Below, in pieces: positions 23,699-32,041 of a stretch of 37,912 nucleotides of DNA. How positions within the stretch are numbered: the first letter of the stretch is position 1; every line of letters starts with the position of its first letter. The position numbers and the translations under genes were made by a program. Below the pieces are notes generated by a model. That model was given only the letters and a program-made list of their open reading frames with translations, was not told where the DNA came from and ran no database searches. The DNA is from Kitasatospora phosalacinea (lineage in GTDB: Bacteria > Actinomycetota > Actinomycetes > Streptomycetales > Streptomycetaceae): contig NZ_BSSA01000013.1 of NCBI RefSeq assembly GCF_030268885.1, positions 181,788 through 219,699 of the forward strand, in the 5' to 3' direction.

Positions 23699-24670
23699 TC
23701 AGTGGCCGCCGCCCGGGAGGCCGCGGTGCTTGTACATGGCGGCGGCGGTGAGGAGCAGGCCCGCGGCGATCGGGACGAGGACGGCGAAGGCGTCCTCGCC
23801 CGGGGAGCGGGTCGGGGCACCGGTGAGGGTGAGGCGGTCGGGCGCGGGGCGCGGGACGGCGGGGCGCGGGCGCGGGCTGCCGAACGGGATGGGCGGGAGG
23901 GAGGACCCGGCGCGGACGGGGGCCGGGGCGGGGGAGGGGAGGACGGTGTCGGCCGGGGGCGCGTCCGCGGGGGCGGCGGCGGGGGAGGCGACGGGGGCGC
24001 GCTGGGCCGGGACGGTGGCGACGGGGGCCGGGGCACCGGGTTCGCGGCCGTCCCCGGAGTCGGAGCGGGAGGCGCGCGGGGGGTCCCCGGGGCGGGGCTG
24101 CGCGGGGACGGCGGAGAGCAGGCCCGCGGCGAGCGAGAACGCGTCGGGGCGGTCGGCGTGGTGGCCGGGGAGCGGGAGTTCGCCGGTGCCCAGGTGGTGG
24201 CCGAGGGTCGCGCCGAGGTTCTGCACCGGCCGGGTGCCGGTGGCGGCCGCGCCGCCGACGGGGTCGGCGGGATCGGCGGGGTCGAGGCCGTCGAGGGCGG
24301 CGGCGGCACCGCCGACCGTGCCGTTGAGCAGGCCGCCCTCGTCGCCGCCGGAGCGGCTCTCACCGCCGGAGCGGGCCTCACCGCCGGAGCGGCTCTCACC
24401 GCCGGAACGGGCCTCGCCGCCCGGCCGGACGAAGGTGCCGAGGGCCCGGCCGGGCGGCTGCGGCGGGTGCCCGGTGTCGGCGGCACGGGCGTCGGCGGCG
24501 CCGAGTCCGAGCCCCAACACCTGGGCGGCGAGCATTCCGCTCGCCGCCAGTGTTCCGGGCCGCCCCCACCGGTACCGGGGGGTGTCCGAACGTCGCGGTC
24601 GCTTCGCGTGGTTGGTTCGCACACCAGGGGAGAACGAGCGGGACTCCCCGCGGTCACGCTCGTCGCTCAC
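23699..24670 (-). CDS. Repeat-containing exported or surface protein with C-terminal membrane anchor, 323 aa
   Basis: No known family. An Arg-rich N-terminus is followed by a hydrophobic signal stretch (GTLAASGMLAAQVLGLGLGAADARA, cleavage near residue 64). Next is a repeat block GGE(A/S)RS x4 and a long Pro/Ala/Gly-rich region. Near the C-terminus AFAVLVPIAAGLLLTAAAMYKHRGLPGGGH forms a membrane anchor with a short positive tail, without an LPXTG sortase motif. The likely topology is an extracellular disordered stalk. GTG 24670 is the annotated start, but its Shine-Dalgarno (GGAG) is only 1 bp away, so the true start may be different or the transcript leaderless. Confidence 0.75.
   Translation of the reverse strand: MSDERDRGESRSFSPGVRTNHAKRPRRSDTPRYRWGRPGTLAASGMLAAQVLGLGLGAADARAADTGHPPQPPGRALGTFVRPGGEARSGGESRSGGEARSGGESRSGGDEGGLLNGTVGGAAAALDGLDPADPADPVGGAAATGTRPVQNLGATLGHHLGTGELPLPGHHADRPDAFSLAAGLLSAVPAQPRPGDPPRASRSDSGDGREPGAPAPVATVPAQRAPVASPAAAPADAPPADTVLPSPAPAPVRAGSSLPPIPFGSPRPRPAVPRPAPDRLTLTGAPTRSPGEDAFAVLVPIAAGLLLTAAAMYKHRGLPGGGH
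24350..24421 (-). repeat. Four tandem 18-bp repeats inside the surface-protein gene
   Basis: Four direct 18-bp units encode GGEARS or GGESRS alternately. The nucleotide sequence differs by only a few bases between copies. Such an in-frame array can vary in copy number by slippage without breaking the frame. Confidence 0.75.
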
Positions 24671-24701
24671 ACTCCGTCACACTGTGCGGGGGTGCGGGAG
24701 T

Positions 24702-26156
24702 TCAGGCGAGCCCCCCGCGGCGGATCACCTCCGCGTACCAGCGGGCGCTGGTCTTGGGGGTGCGCTGCTGGGTCTCGTAGTCGACGTGGACGATGCCGAA
24801 GCGCTTGCTGTAGCCGTACGCCCACTCGAAGTTGTCCAGGAAGGACCACAGGTAGTAGCCCCGGACGTCGGCGCCCGCCTCGATCGCGTCGGCCACGGCC
24901 TGCAGGTGCAGTTCGACGTAGCGGACCCGCTCGGGGTCGTCGACCTCGCCGTCCGGGCCGACCACGTCCTCGAAGGCGGCGCCGTTCTCGGTGACCAGCA
25001 GCGGCAGGCCGAAGTCGTTGTGCATGCCGACCAGCGAGTCGGACAGGCCGGTGGCGTCGATCGGCCAGCCCATCGCGGTGACGTCGTCGTTGGCGAGGTG
25101 GAAGACCACGTCCTCGGAGCCCGGCCAGCAGCTGAACTCGCTGTCGCCGTGGCCGTCGTTGCGGGCGGCCTCGGCGGTCTCCGCGTCGCCGTTCGGCGCC
25201 GAGACGACGGTCGGGTTGTAGTAGTTGAGGCCGAGCAGGTCGATCGGACGGCCGATCTCCGCCTCGTCGCCGGGGCGCACCAGCTCGTCCCAGTCGACGA
25301 TGTGGGCGGTGTCCGCCTTCAGGTCCTCGTCGTAGCCGCCCTTGAACATCGGGCCGGTCCAGATCCGGTTGCCGACCGCCTCGATCCGGCGGGCCGCCTC
25401 GCGGTCCTCGGCGGTGTCGGTGAGCGGGCGGACCAGGTGCAGGTTGAGCGAGACGGCGATCTTCGCGGAGGCGGGCAGCACCTCGCGCAGCGCGCCGACG
25501 GCCAGGCCGTGGCCGAGGTTGAGGTGGTGGGCGGCCTTCAGCGCGTCGGCCGGGTCGGTGCGGCCGGGGGCGTGCACGCCGGAGCCGTAGCCGAGGAAGG
25601 CGCTGCACCACGGCTCGTTGAGCGTGGTCCACACCGGGATGCGGTCGCCGAGCGCCGAGGCGGCCAGCGAGGCGTACTCGGCGAAGCGGTACGCGGTCTC
25701 CCGGACCGGCCAGCCGCCGGCCTCCTCCAGGTCCTGCGGGAGGTCCCAGTGGTACAGGGTGGCGACCGGCGAGATGCCGTGCTCCAGCAGGGTGTCGACC
25801 AGGGCGCGGTAGAAGTCGAGGCCGCGCTCGACGGCCGGGCCGCGGCCGGTGGGCTGGATCCGCGGCCAGGACAGCGAGAAGCGGTACGAGGTGAGGCCGA
25901 GGTCGGCCATCAGCCGGACGTCCTCGCGGAAGCGGTGGTAGTGGTCCACCGCCACGTCGCCGGTGTCGCCGTTCAGGACCTTGCCGGGGGTCCTGGCGAA
26001 GGTGTCCCAGATGGACGGGGTGCGCCCGTCCTCGGCGGCCGCGCCCTCGATCTGGTAGGCGGCGGTGGCCGCGCCCCAGGAGAAGCCGGGCGGGAAGGCC
26101 ACCCGGGGGGCCGCCACCGAGGTGTGGGCGGCTGTGGTCGGATCGGTCATGGTCAT
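24702..26156 (-). CDS. bglC: GH1 beta-glucosidase of the cellobiose locus, 484 aa
   Basis: Cytoplasmic enzyme (no signal peptide) hydrolysing imported cellobiose and cellotriose to glucose. The GH1 signatures are intact: N-terminal FPPGFSWGAATAAYQIEG, acid/base Glu181 in TLNEP, nucleophile Glu390 in TENGA, and GYYLWSFLDNFEWAYGYSKRFG at the C-terminus. It is the last gene of cebEFG-bglC. ATG 26156 is preferred over ATG 26150: GGGAG (26170-26166) within the CebR operator lies 9 bp from it. Thus the operator, Shine-Dalgarno and start codon are interlocked. Confidence 0.96.
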   Translation of the reverse strand: MTMTDPTTAAHTSVAAPRVAFPPGFSWGAATAAYQIEGAAAEDGRTPSIWDTFARTPGKVLNGDTGDVAVDHYHRFREDVRLMADLGLTSYRFSLSWPRIQPTGRGPAVERGLDFYRALVDTLLEHGISPVATLYHWDLPQDLEEAGGWPVRETAYRFAEYASLAASALGDRIPVWTTLNEPWCSAFLGYGSGVHAPGRTDPADALKAAHHLNLGHGLAVGALREVLPASAKIAVSLNLHLVRPLTDTAEDREAARRIEAVGNRIWTGPMFKGGYDEDLKADTAHIVDWDELVRPGDEAEIGRPIDLLGLNYYNPTVVSAPNGDAETAEAARNDGHGDSEFSCWPGSEDVVFHLANDDVTAMGWPIDATGLSDSLVGMHNDFGLPLLVTENGAAFEDVVGPDGEVDDPERVRYVELHLQAVADAIEAGADVRGYYLWSFLDNFEWAYGYSKRFGIVHVDYETQQRTPKTSARWYAEVIRRGGLA

Positions 26157-26157
26157 A

Positions 26158-26171
26158 CGGGAGCGCTCCCA
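26158..26171 (-). promoter_or_regulatory. CebR operator overlapping the bglC ribosome binding site
   Basis: On the minus strand TGGGAGCGCTCCCG matches the CebR consensus TGGGAGCGCTCCCA at 13 of 14 positions; the central GGGAGCGCTCCC is a perfect palindrome. It ends 2 bp before the bglC start codon, so its first half supplies the Shine-Dalgarno. Confidence 0.88.
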
Positions 26172-26231
26172 TGGCTCGGGGGTGGACGGGGCGGTGTGCT
26201 GGGGCCGGTCGGTGGACCGGTCCCCCGCGGA

Positions 26232-27146
26232 TCAGCTCTTGACGGCGCCGGAGGTGATGCCGCCGACGATGTGCTTCCCCAGAACGGCGAAGATCAACAG
26301 CAGCGGCAGGGTGCCGACGAGTGCGCCGGTCATGATCACGGCCTGGTTGATGTCGTGGCCGGAGCCGCCGCCGATGGCGGAGAGCGCGACCTGGACGGTC
26401 GGGTTCTGCTGGGTGAGCACCACGAAGGGCCAGAAGAAGTCGTTCCAGGACTGGACGAACACCAGCATGCCGAGCACCGCCATGGCGGGCCGGGCGATCG
26501 GGAACACCACGTGCCAGATGATCCGCAGGCTGTGCGCACCGTCCACCCGGGCCGCCTCGATCAGCTCGAACGGCAGCGCCTCGGACAGGAACTGGCGCAT
26601 GAAGAACACGCCGAACGCGGCCACCAGCGAGGGCAGGATCACCGACTGCAGTTGGTTGCCCCACTCCAGCTTGGTGACGATCCGGTACAGCGGGATGACG
26701 CTGAGCTGCGGCGGGATGGTCATGGTGGCGACCACCAGGGTCAGCAGCGCGTTGCGGCCGCGGAAGCGCAGCTTGGCGAAGGCGAAGCCGGCCAGCGTGG
26801 AGAACAGCACGGTGGAGAGCGACACGCAGCCCGCCACGATGGTGGAGTTCAGCAGCGCCTTGCCCATGTCCGCCTGGTCCCAGGCGGTGGTGATGTTGGT
26901 CCACAGCTGGCCGCCGGGCACCATCGGCGGCGGCGACTGGGCCACCCGCTCACCGGTGTTGGAGGCCGCGACGAAGGTCCAGTACAGCGGGAAGAGCGAG
27001 ACCACGGCGGCGAGCGCCAGCAGCACGTAGGCGACCGGACCGGCCTTGTCGTGGTCGCCGGCCTTGCGGCGGAACAGCCCGCTCGGACGGGCCTGTTCGG
27101 CGTGCTTCGCCTTCTGGGCGGAGGGGGTGGACAGGGTGGCGGCCAT
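26232..27146 (-). CDS. cebG: Cellobiose/cellotriose ABC transporter permease CebG, 304 aa
   Basis: MalG-type inner-membrane permease of the ABC importer. It has six predicted helices after a hydrophilic, Lys/Arg-rich 38-residue N-terminus. The EAA loop EAARVDGAHSLRIIWHVVFPIARP contacts the ATPase, which for this system is the shared MsiK, encoded elsewhere. It follows cebF with 1 bp between them. Length and helix count are normal for the family. Confidence 0.95.
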   Translation of the reverse strand: MAATLSTPSAQKAKHAEQARPSGLFRRKAGDHDKAGPVAYVLLALAAVVSLFPLYWTFVAASNTGERVAQSPPPMVPGGQLWTNITTAWDQADMGKALLNSTIVAGCVSLSTVLFSTLAGFAFAKLRFRGRNALLTLVVATMTIPPQLSVIPLYRIVTKLEWGNQLQSVILPSLVAAFGVFFMRQFLSEALPFELIEAARVDGAHSLRIIWHVVFPIARPAMAVLGMLVFVQSWNDFFWPFVVLTQQNPTVQVALSAIGGGSGHDINQAVIMTGALVGTLPLLLIFAVLGKHIVGGITSGAVKS

Positions 27147-27147
27147 G

Positions 27148-28104
27148 TCAGCCTCCCAGCTCGTGGCGCTTGCGGTAACGGGTGATCAGGTACTGCACCA
27201 GGCCGATCAGCAGCAGGAGCAGCAGCATCGTCCAGGCCACCGCCGAGGCGCGGCCCAGCTGGCGCGACGGCCAGCCCAGCTCGTACAGGTAGAGGCTGAG
27301 CGTCTGGAACTGGTGCGCGGAGCCGCCGGACACGCCGACGCCGCCTCCGAACAGCATCGGCTCGCCGAACAGCTGGGTGGCGCCGATGGTGGAGACGATG
27401 ATGGTGAACAGGATGGTCGGCCGGATCGACGGGATGGTGATCCGGGTGAACTGCTGCCAGCGGTTGGCCCCGTCCAGGCTGGCCGCCTCGTACAGGTCCT
27501 TCGGCACCGCCTGCATCGCGGCCAGGTAGATCAGCGCGTTGTAGCCGGTCCAGCGCCAGGTCACGATGGTGGAGATGGCGATCTGCGAGGGCCAGGTCTC
27601 GGAGTACCAGTTCGGGTGGATGCCGACCGCGTCCAGCATCCAGTTGACGAACCCGTAGTCCGGGTTGAACAGCTGGACGAACACCAGGGTCGCGGCGGCG
27701 ATCGAGGTGGCGTACGGGGCGAGGATCGCGACGCGGAAGAAGCCGCGGCCGCGCATCCGGTAGTTGAGCAGGTGGGCCAGCCCGAGCGCCATCAGCAGCT
27801 GCGGGACGGTCGAGATCACACCGATGGTGAAGGTGTTGCGCAGCGCGGTCCAGAACTGGTCGTTGGACCACAGGCGGGTGTAGTTGCCGAACCCCCGCCA
27901 CTCCATCACGTCCGGCTTGAGCAGGTCGACGTAGTGCAGCGACAGCCAGCCCGTCCAGATCAGCGGGAAGAGGCCGAAGGCGGCGAAGCAGATGAAGAAC
28001 GGGGCGATGAACGCGTACGGGGACGCCTTCAGGTCGAACCGGTACAGGCGGGAGCGCCAGGCGGGGCGCGCGGGCGGGGCCTCGGCGCGGACGTGGGTGG
28101 CCAC
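27148..28104 (-). CDS. cebF: Cellobiose/cellotriose ABC transporter permease CebF, 318 aa
   Basis: MalF-type permease that pairs with CebG. The GTG start at 28104 gives MATHVRAEAPP. Six transmembrane helices are evident, starting with SPYAFIAPFFICFAAFGLFPLIW. The EAA loop is EAASLDGANRWQQFTRITIPSIRP. It is separated from cebE by 109 bp holding a stable hairpin. No ATP-binding gene is present in the cluster, as is normal for ceb loci, which rely on MsiK. Confidence 0.95.
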   Translation of the reverse strand: MATHVRAEAPPARPAWRSRLYRFDLKASPYAFIAPFFICFAAFGLFPLIWTGWLSLHYVDLLKPDVMEWRGFGNYTRLWSNDQFWTALRNTFTIGVISTVPQLLMALGLAHLLNYRMRGRGFFRVAILAPYATSIAAATLVFVQLFNPDYGFVNWMLDAVGIHPNWYSETWPSQIAISTIVTWRWTGYNALIYLAAMQAVPKDLYEAASLDGANRWQQFTRITIPSIRPTILFTIIVSTIGATQLFGEPMLFGGGVGVSGGSAHQFQTLSLYLYELGWPSRQLGRASAVAWTMLLLLLLIGLVQYLITRYRKRHELGG

Positions 28105-28147
28105 TTGGGGTTTCCTTCCCGGGGGTGGCGAGGGGCGGCGGAACGGC

Positions 28148-28177
28148 GCCCGGCCGGGTGGGCGGACCCGGCCGGGC
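28148..28177 (-). terminator. Intercistronic hairpin between cebE and cebF
   Basis: A perfect 12-bp stem, GCCCGGCCGGGT (28148-28159) with ACCCGGCCGGGC (28166-28177), and a 6-nt loop. It lies after the cebE stop and 44 bp before cebF. In binding-protein operons such a hairpin protects or partly terminates the message, so that more binding protein than permease is made. Confidence 0.7.
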
Positions 28178-28213
28178 AGTAGGGATCGGCTACCGGCGCG
28201 TTGCCGGCCCGGA

Positions 28214-29539
28214 TCAGTTGCTGGTCTTGTCGTCGATCAGCTTGGTCACGTTGGCCCAGGCCTTGGCCGGGTCGGTGCCGTGCTCCTCGATGTCGAGGAT
28301 GCCGTTGTCGGTGATGATCGTCTTCACGTTGCCGTCCTGCTCACCGATCGGCGCCGGCTTGATGGACTGCGCGGCGGCGGCGAAGATCTGGCCGGTCGGC
28401 GCGTTGTTGAAGTACTCCAGCTTGGCGCCCTGGACGGCGGGCTGCTGCAGGCCGCCGACGGTGGAGGGCAGGTTGCCGACCTTGGTGAAGACCTTGGCCT
28501 GCTGCTCCGGCGCGGTCAGCCAGGCGACGAGGGCCGCGGCCTCCTTGGTGTGCTTGCCGGCCTTCGGGACGGTCAGGAAGGCACCGCCCCAGTTGGAGGC
28601 GACCGGCGGGGCGGCGACGTCCCACTTGCCCTTGCCCGAGTCACCGGAGTACTTGCTGATGATGCCGGTCATCCAGGACGGGCAGACCACGGTGGCGAAC
28701 TTGGCGTTGGCGAACGCGGCGTTCCACGGGTCCTGGAACTGGCGCAGGCCGGCGCTGATCTTCGCCTGCGAGGCGGCGACCGCGAGGTCCCAGGCGGTCT
28801 TCACACCGGGGCTGGTCTTGTAGACGAGCTTGCCGGAGTCGTCCGAGTACTGCTGGGGCTGCGCCGACAGCACGGCGTTGAACAGGCCCGAGGCGGAGTC
28901 GGTGAAGAAGGTGCCGGCCGGGGCCTTCTGCTGGTACTGCTTGCCCGCGTCGACGAACTTCGACCAGTCGCCCGCCCACAGCTTGCCGACCGACTCGCGG
29001 TCGGTGGGCAGGCCCGCCTGCTGGAACAGGTCGGTGCGGTAGCAGATCGCCATCGGGCCGATGTCGGTGCCGAGGCCGATCAGCGAGCCGGACTTGGTGG
29101 TGGCCTGCTTCGACTTCCAGTCCAGCCAGTTGCTCGGGTTGACGCCCTCGGTCTTGCCGAGGTCCACGAACTTGTCGCCCAGGGTGTTGGTGGCCTGCGC
29201 GATGTAGCCGACCTCGACCGCCTGGATGTCGGCCAGACCGCTGCCGGAGCTCAGGTGGGTGGTCAGCGCGTCCCAGTACTTCTGGCCGTCCTGGACGGTG
29301 TCGTACTTGATGGTGATGTTCGGGTGCGCGGCCATGTACTCGTCGTACAGGCCGGCCTCCACGTAACCGAAGGTGCCGAAGTCGCCGACGTTCAGGGTGA
29401 TCTTCGCGTTCGGGTCGCTCTTGCCACCGCTGTCGTTGTCCGACTTCGACGAGGAGCAGGCGGTGAGCATCAGGGTGGAGGCGGCGAGGATCGCGGTGGC
29501 GGCGACGGCTGCTCTGCGGGGGCGGGAGGTGGTGCGCAT
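28214..29539 (-). CDS. cebE: Cellobiose/cellotriose-binding lipoprotein CebE, 441 aa
   Basis: Extracytoplasmic substrate-binding protein (SBP_bac_1 family) of the CebEFG importer. The signal sequence starts RTTSRPRR and ends with lipobox LTAC|SSSKSD near residue 28, so the mature protein is attached to the membrane by lipidated Cys. Characteristic parts include GYVEAGLYDEYMAAHPNITIKYDTVQDGQKYWDAL and TKSGSLIGLGTDIGPMAICYRTDLFQQAGLP. ATG 29539 follows AAAGGAG (29556-29550), about 10 bp upstream. It is first in the operon and lies 154 bp below the CebR operator. Confidence 0.96.
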   Translation of the reverse strand: MRTTSRPRRAAVAATAILAASTLMLTACSSSKSDNDSGGKSDPNAKITLNVGDFGTFGYVEAGLYDEYMAAHPNITIKYDTVQDGQKYWDALTTHLSSGSGLADIQAVEVGYIAQATNTLGDKFVDLGKTEGVNPSNWLDWKSKQATTKSGSLIGLGTDIGPMAICYRTDLFQQAGLPTDRESVGKLWAGDWSKFVDAGKQYQQKAPAGTFFTDSASGLFNAVLSAQPQQYSDDSGKLVYKTSPGVKTAWDLAVAASQAKISAGLRQFQDPWNAAFANAKFATVVCPSWMTGIISKYSGDSGKGKWDVAAPPVASNWGGAFLTVPKAGKHTKEAAALVAWLTAPEQQAKVFTKVGNLPSTVGGLQQPAVQGAKLEYFNNAPTGQIFAAAAQSIKPAPIGEQDGNVKTIITDNGILDIEEHGTDPAKAWANVTKLIDDKTSN

Positions 29540-29959
29540 GGGGGCGAACTCCTTTGTCCGGGTGGTTGTCCGGGTCGGGCCCAAGTGGCTCCGGCGGTCT
29601 TCCGGGGCCTGCGGGTGGGCTTTCGTGGGTCGTGCCGGGCTTGAAACGAGAGCTTCGTTGGGTGTTCTTGGTGCGCCGAAACTTGGCTACAGTGTGGGAG
29701 CGCTCCCACAGCTGGGCATGCCGGAAGGTTGCTGTGTCGCGGGGGTGAGTGTCAAGACGTGGTGACATAAACGTTGCCGGAGCGTTTCCGCCTTCGTTAC
29801 CACCGCCGTTGACGCCCTCGTGCTGCCCCCGAGCCGGTCCCGGGCCGCCCCGGATGGTCGGAAACACCGTGGGACCGGCCACAATGAACAGTCCGTACGG
29901 GCCCGGGGCGGGCCCCGCGGATCCGTCCCATCCGTCCCATGAGACCGAGAGGTGTAGCG
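29540..29959. other. cebE-cebR intergenic region
   Basis: This 420-bp region contains the CebR operator and a TTGACA on the minus strand (29755-29750) that may be a -35 for cebE. Its spacing to a clear -10 is not convincing. A 154-bp 5' leader separates the operator from the cebE start. No open frame is supported. Confidence 0.5.
29693..29710. promoter_or_regulatory. CebR operator, cebR-cebE intergenic
   Basis: TGTGGGAGCGCTCCCACA is an 18-bp perfect palindrome containing the complete consensus TGGGAGCGCTCCCA (29695-29708). It is the primary site at which CebR represses cebEFG-bglC; cellobiose or cellotriose releases it. Confidence 0.93.
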
Positions 29960-31024
29960 ATGAGCCCGACCGCACAGCGCCCCGACGCGCTCCACCCGGG
30001 CGCCGGCGGCAGAGCCACCGCGCGCCCCACCCTGGAGGAGGTGGCCGCGCTGGCAGGCGTCGGCCGCGGCACCGTCTCCCGGGTCATCAACGGCTCCCCG
30101 CGGGTCAGCGCCAAGGCCCGCGAAGCCGTCCAGAACGCCATCGCCGAACTCGGCTACGTGCCCAACCGGGCCGCCCGCACCCTGGTCACCTCGCGCACCG
30201 ACTCGATCGCGCTGGTCGTCCCCGAGGCCGAGACCAGGCTCTTCTCCGAGCCGTACTTCTCCGACATCATCAGCGGCGTCTCGGCCGAGCTCGCCGAGAC
30301 CGACATGCAGCTGCTGCTGATCCTGGTCCGCAACCAGCGCGAGCGCGACCGGCTCTCCGCCTACCTGACCGCTCAGCGCGTCGACGGCGTCCTGGTCGTC
30401 TCGGTCCACCGCGACGACCCGCTGCCCGGCCTGCTGGAGAGCCTGGAGATCCCCTCCGTGCTGGCCGGCCGGCGCGGCGACCTCGAACCGCTCAGCTACG
30501 TCCACGCGGACAACGCGGGCGGCGCCAGGATGGCCGTGCGCCACCTGCTCCGGCGCGGCTGCACCCAGGTCGCCACCCTCACCGGCCCGCTCGACATGGA
30601 GGTCGCCCAGGCCCGCCTCGGCGGCTACCGCCGGGCCCTGGAGGAGGCCGGCCACGCCTACGACGAGGACCTGGTCGGGCTGGCCGACTTCACCGAGGAG
30701 GGCGGCCGGGTCGCGATGCGCGAACTCCTGGACCGCAGGCCCGAGTTGGACGGCGTCTTCTGCGCCTCCGACGTGATGGCGGCCGGTGCGATGCAGGTGC
30801 TGCGGGCCGCCGGGCGCCGGATCCCCGACGACGTCGCGGTGATCGGCTTCGACGACTCGATCGTCGCCCGGCACACCGACCCGCCGATGACCAGCGTCCG
30901 GCAGCCGATCGAGGAGATGGGCCGCACCATGGCCCGACTGCTGCTCGACGAGATCCACGAGCGCGGCCGGGCCCGGCGGCAGGTGGTGCTGGCGACCGAG
31001 CTGATCGTCCGCGACTCCGCCTGA
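29960..31024 (+). CDS. cebR: LacI-family regulator CebR, 354 aa
   Basis: Repressor of the cellobiose regulon. The N-terminal LacI helix-turn-helix is PTLEEVAALAGVGRGTVSRVINGSPRVS (about 28-55), with hinge GYVPNRAARTL. The periplasmic-binding-like effector domain follows and ends SVRQPIEEMGRTMARLLLDEI. It binds GGGAGCGCTCCC palindromes, found here upstream of cebE and at bglC. ATG 29960 has GAGAGG upstream. It is divergent from the operon it controls and, in plant-pathogenic streptomycetes, also links cellobiose to thaxtomin production; no such genes are present in the window. Confidence 0.94.
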   Translation: MSPTAQRPDALHPGAGGRATARPTLEEVAALAGVGRGTVSRVINGSPRVSAKAREAVQNAIAELGYVPNRAARTLVTSRTDSIALVVPEAETRLFSEPYFSDIISGVSAELAETDMQLLLILVRNQRERDRLSAYLTAQRVDGVLVVSVHRDDPLPGLLESLEIPSVLAGRRGDLEPLSYVHADNAGGARMAVRHLLRRGCTQVATLTGPLDMEVAQARLGGYRRALEEAGHAYDEDLVGLADFTEEGGRVAMRELLDRRPELDGVFCASDVMAAGAMQVLRAAGRRIPDDVAVIGFDDSIVARHTDPPMTSVRQPIEEMGRTMARLLLDEIHERGRARRQVVLATELIVRDSA

Positions 31025-31039
31025 CGACGGGGGCGCGGA

Positions 31040-31074
31040 GTCCCGCGGGTGCCGCGGGTGCCGCGGGTGCCGTG
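31040..31074. repeat. Short GC-rich tandem repeats after cebR
   Basis: GCCGCGGGT occurs in tandem between 31043 and 31070. A second, CTGTCCG, is repeated three times at 31215-31237. The 31025-31238 gap contains no gene and no obvious terminator hairpin. Confidence 0.5.
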
Positions 31075-31238
31075 GGACGCGCCGGGCTGTGCGCTGCGGG
31101 GATGCGCGGCGGGGGCGCGCCCGGCTGTGGGCTGCGCGGGGTGCGGGCTGCGCAGCGTGCCGGGCGGTGCGGGGCCGGGTGCCCGGCCCCGCGGACCGTT
31201 CGTTGTCCGTTGCCGGCTGTCCGCTGTCCGCTGTCCGC

Positions 31239-31685
31239 TCAGGAGTTGGGGCGCAGCGTCCAGACGATCTCCAGCACGCCGGTGACGGCGCCGTCCTCGC
31301 GGGTGATCTCCACGGTGATCGGGAACTCGGGGCGCTTGCCCTCGTCCAGCTCCGCGATCACCTCGGCGACCGGACGGCCGAGCGTCGCGGTGGCGGTCAC
31401 CACGCCGCGGGCGAGCTTCTTGAACGAGATCTCGCCGACCGTCGGCAGCGGCACCGCGCGGCCCAGCTGGTCGCCGAACGCCGCGAGCACGATCGCCCCG
31501 CTGGCGGACTCGGCCAGCGTGAACATCGCCCCGGCGTGCGGCCCGCCCACGTGGTTGCGGTACTCCGGGAGGTCGGGCAGCCGCAGCACGGCCCGCTCCG
31601 GGGTGGTCTCCAGGTACTCCAGCTGCAGGGTCTTCACCATCGGGACGGTGGAGGTGAGCAGTTCGCCGATCGGGGTAGTCGTCAT
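31239..31685 (-). CDS. DUF4442-type hotdog-fold thioesterase, 148 aa
   Basis: Single hotdog domain. The hallmark helix region is NHVGGPHAGAMFTLAESASGAIVLAAFGD, and the strand LPTVGEISFKKLARGVVTATA follows. Proteins of this type resemble PaaI/YiiD-like acyl-CoA thioesterases; the acyl substrate is unknown. ATG 31685 is close to the end of the upstream terminator region. It is co-oriented with tRNA-His and orn but separated by a terminator. Confidence 0.88.
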   Translation of the reverse strand: MTTTPIGELLTSTVPMVKTLQLEYLETTPERAVLRLPDLPEYRNHVGGPHAGAMFTLAESASGAIVLAAFGDQLGRAVPLPTVGEISFKKLARGVVTATATLGRPVAEVIAELDEGKRPEFPITVEITREDGAVTGVLEIVWTLRPNS

Positions 31686-31804
31686 GCGGCGATGTTACTA
31701 GCGGGTAGCTTGGTCGTCCATGGCCCGTCGTCCGCCGCTGCCGCCCGCCGCTGCCGCCCGCCGTTGTCGGCGCCTCAACTCCCGGTCCCGGTGGGCGTTC
31801 CGGG

Positions 31805-31852
31805 AAACGCCGAGGGCCCCGGTCGATTCCTCGACCGGGGCCCTCGGCGTTT
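31805..31852 (-). terminator. Strong terminator after tRNA-His
   Basis: A 22-bp perfect stem (31805-31826 with 31831-31852) and a TTCC loop. It abuts the encoded CCA end of the minus-strand tRNA. Confidence 0.9.
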
Positions 31853-31927
31853 GGGGTGAGTGACGGGACTCGAACCCGCGACCACCTGGACCACAACCAG
31901 GTGCTCTACCAACTGAGCTACACCCAC
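31852..31927 (-). tRNA. tRNA-His (anticodon GTG)
   Basis: Minus-strand cloverleaf. The acceptor is GTGGGTG/CACTCAC (one G-T pair), the D arm contains AGCTCAGTTGGTAGAGC, the anticodon loop carries GTG within TTGTGGT, and the T arm is GGTTCGAGTCC. The 3' CCA is encoded (31854-31852), with discriminator C and an adjacent encoded G at 31928. The G-1:C73 pair is characteristic of histidine tRNA. Confidence 0.97.
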
Positions 31928-32041
31928 CATCTGTCAGGTGCTTTCCCGCTTCCGCGTTCCCGCTCCGACAGGAAGAACTCTACAGGATGCCGAGGGGTGC
32001 TCGCGCCAGGGTTTCCCGGACCGCCCGGGCCGGACCGCTGG

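Noticed and set aside
23730..27185. 1151-aa open frame on the plus strand
   Set aside because: Antisense to the surface-protein gene, bglC and cebG, whose identities are clear.
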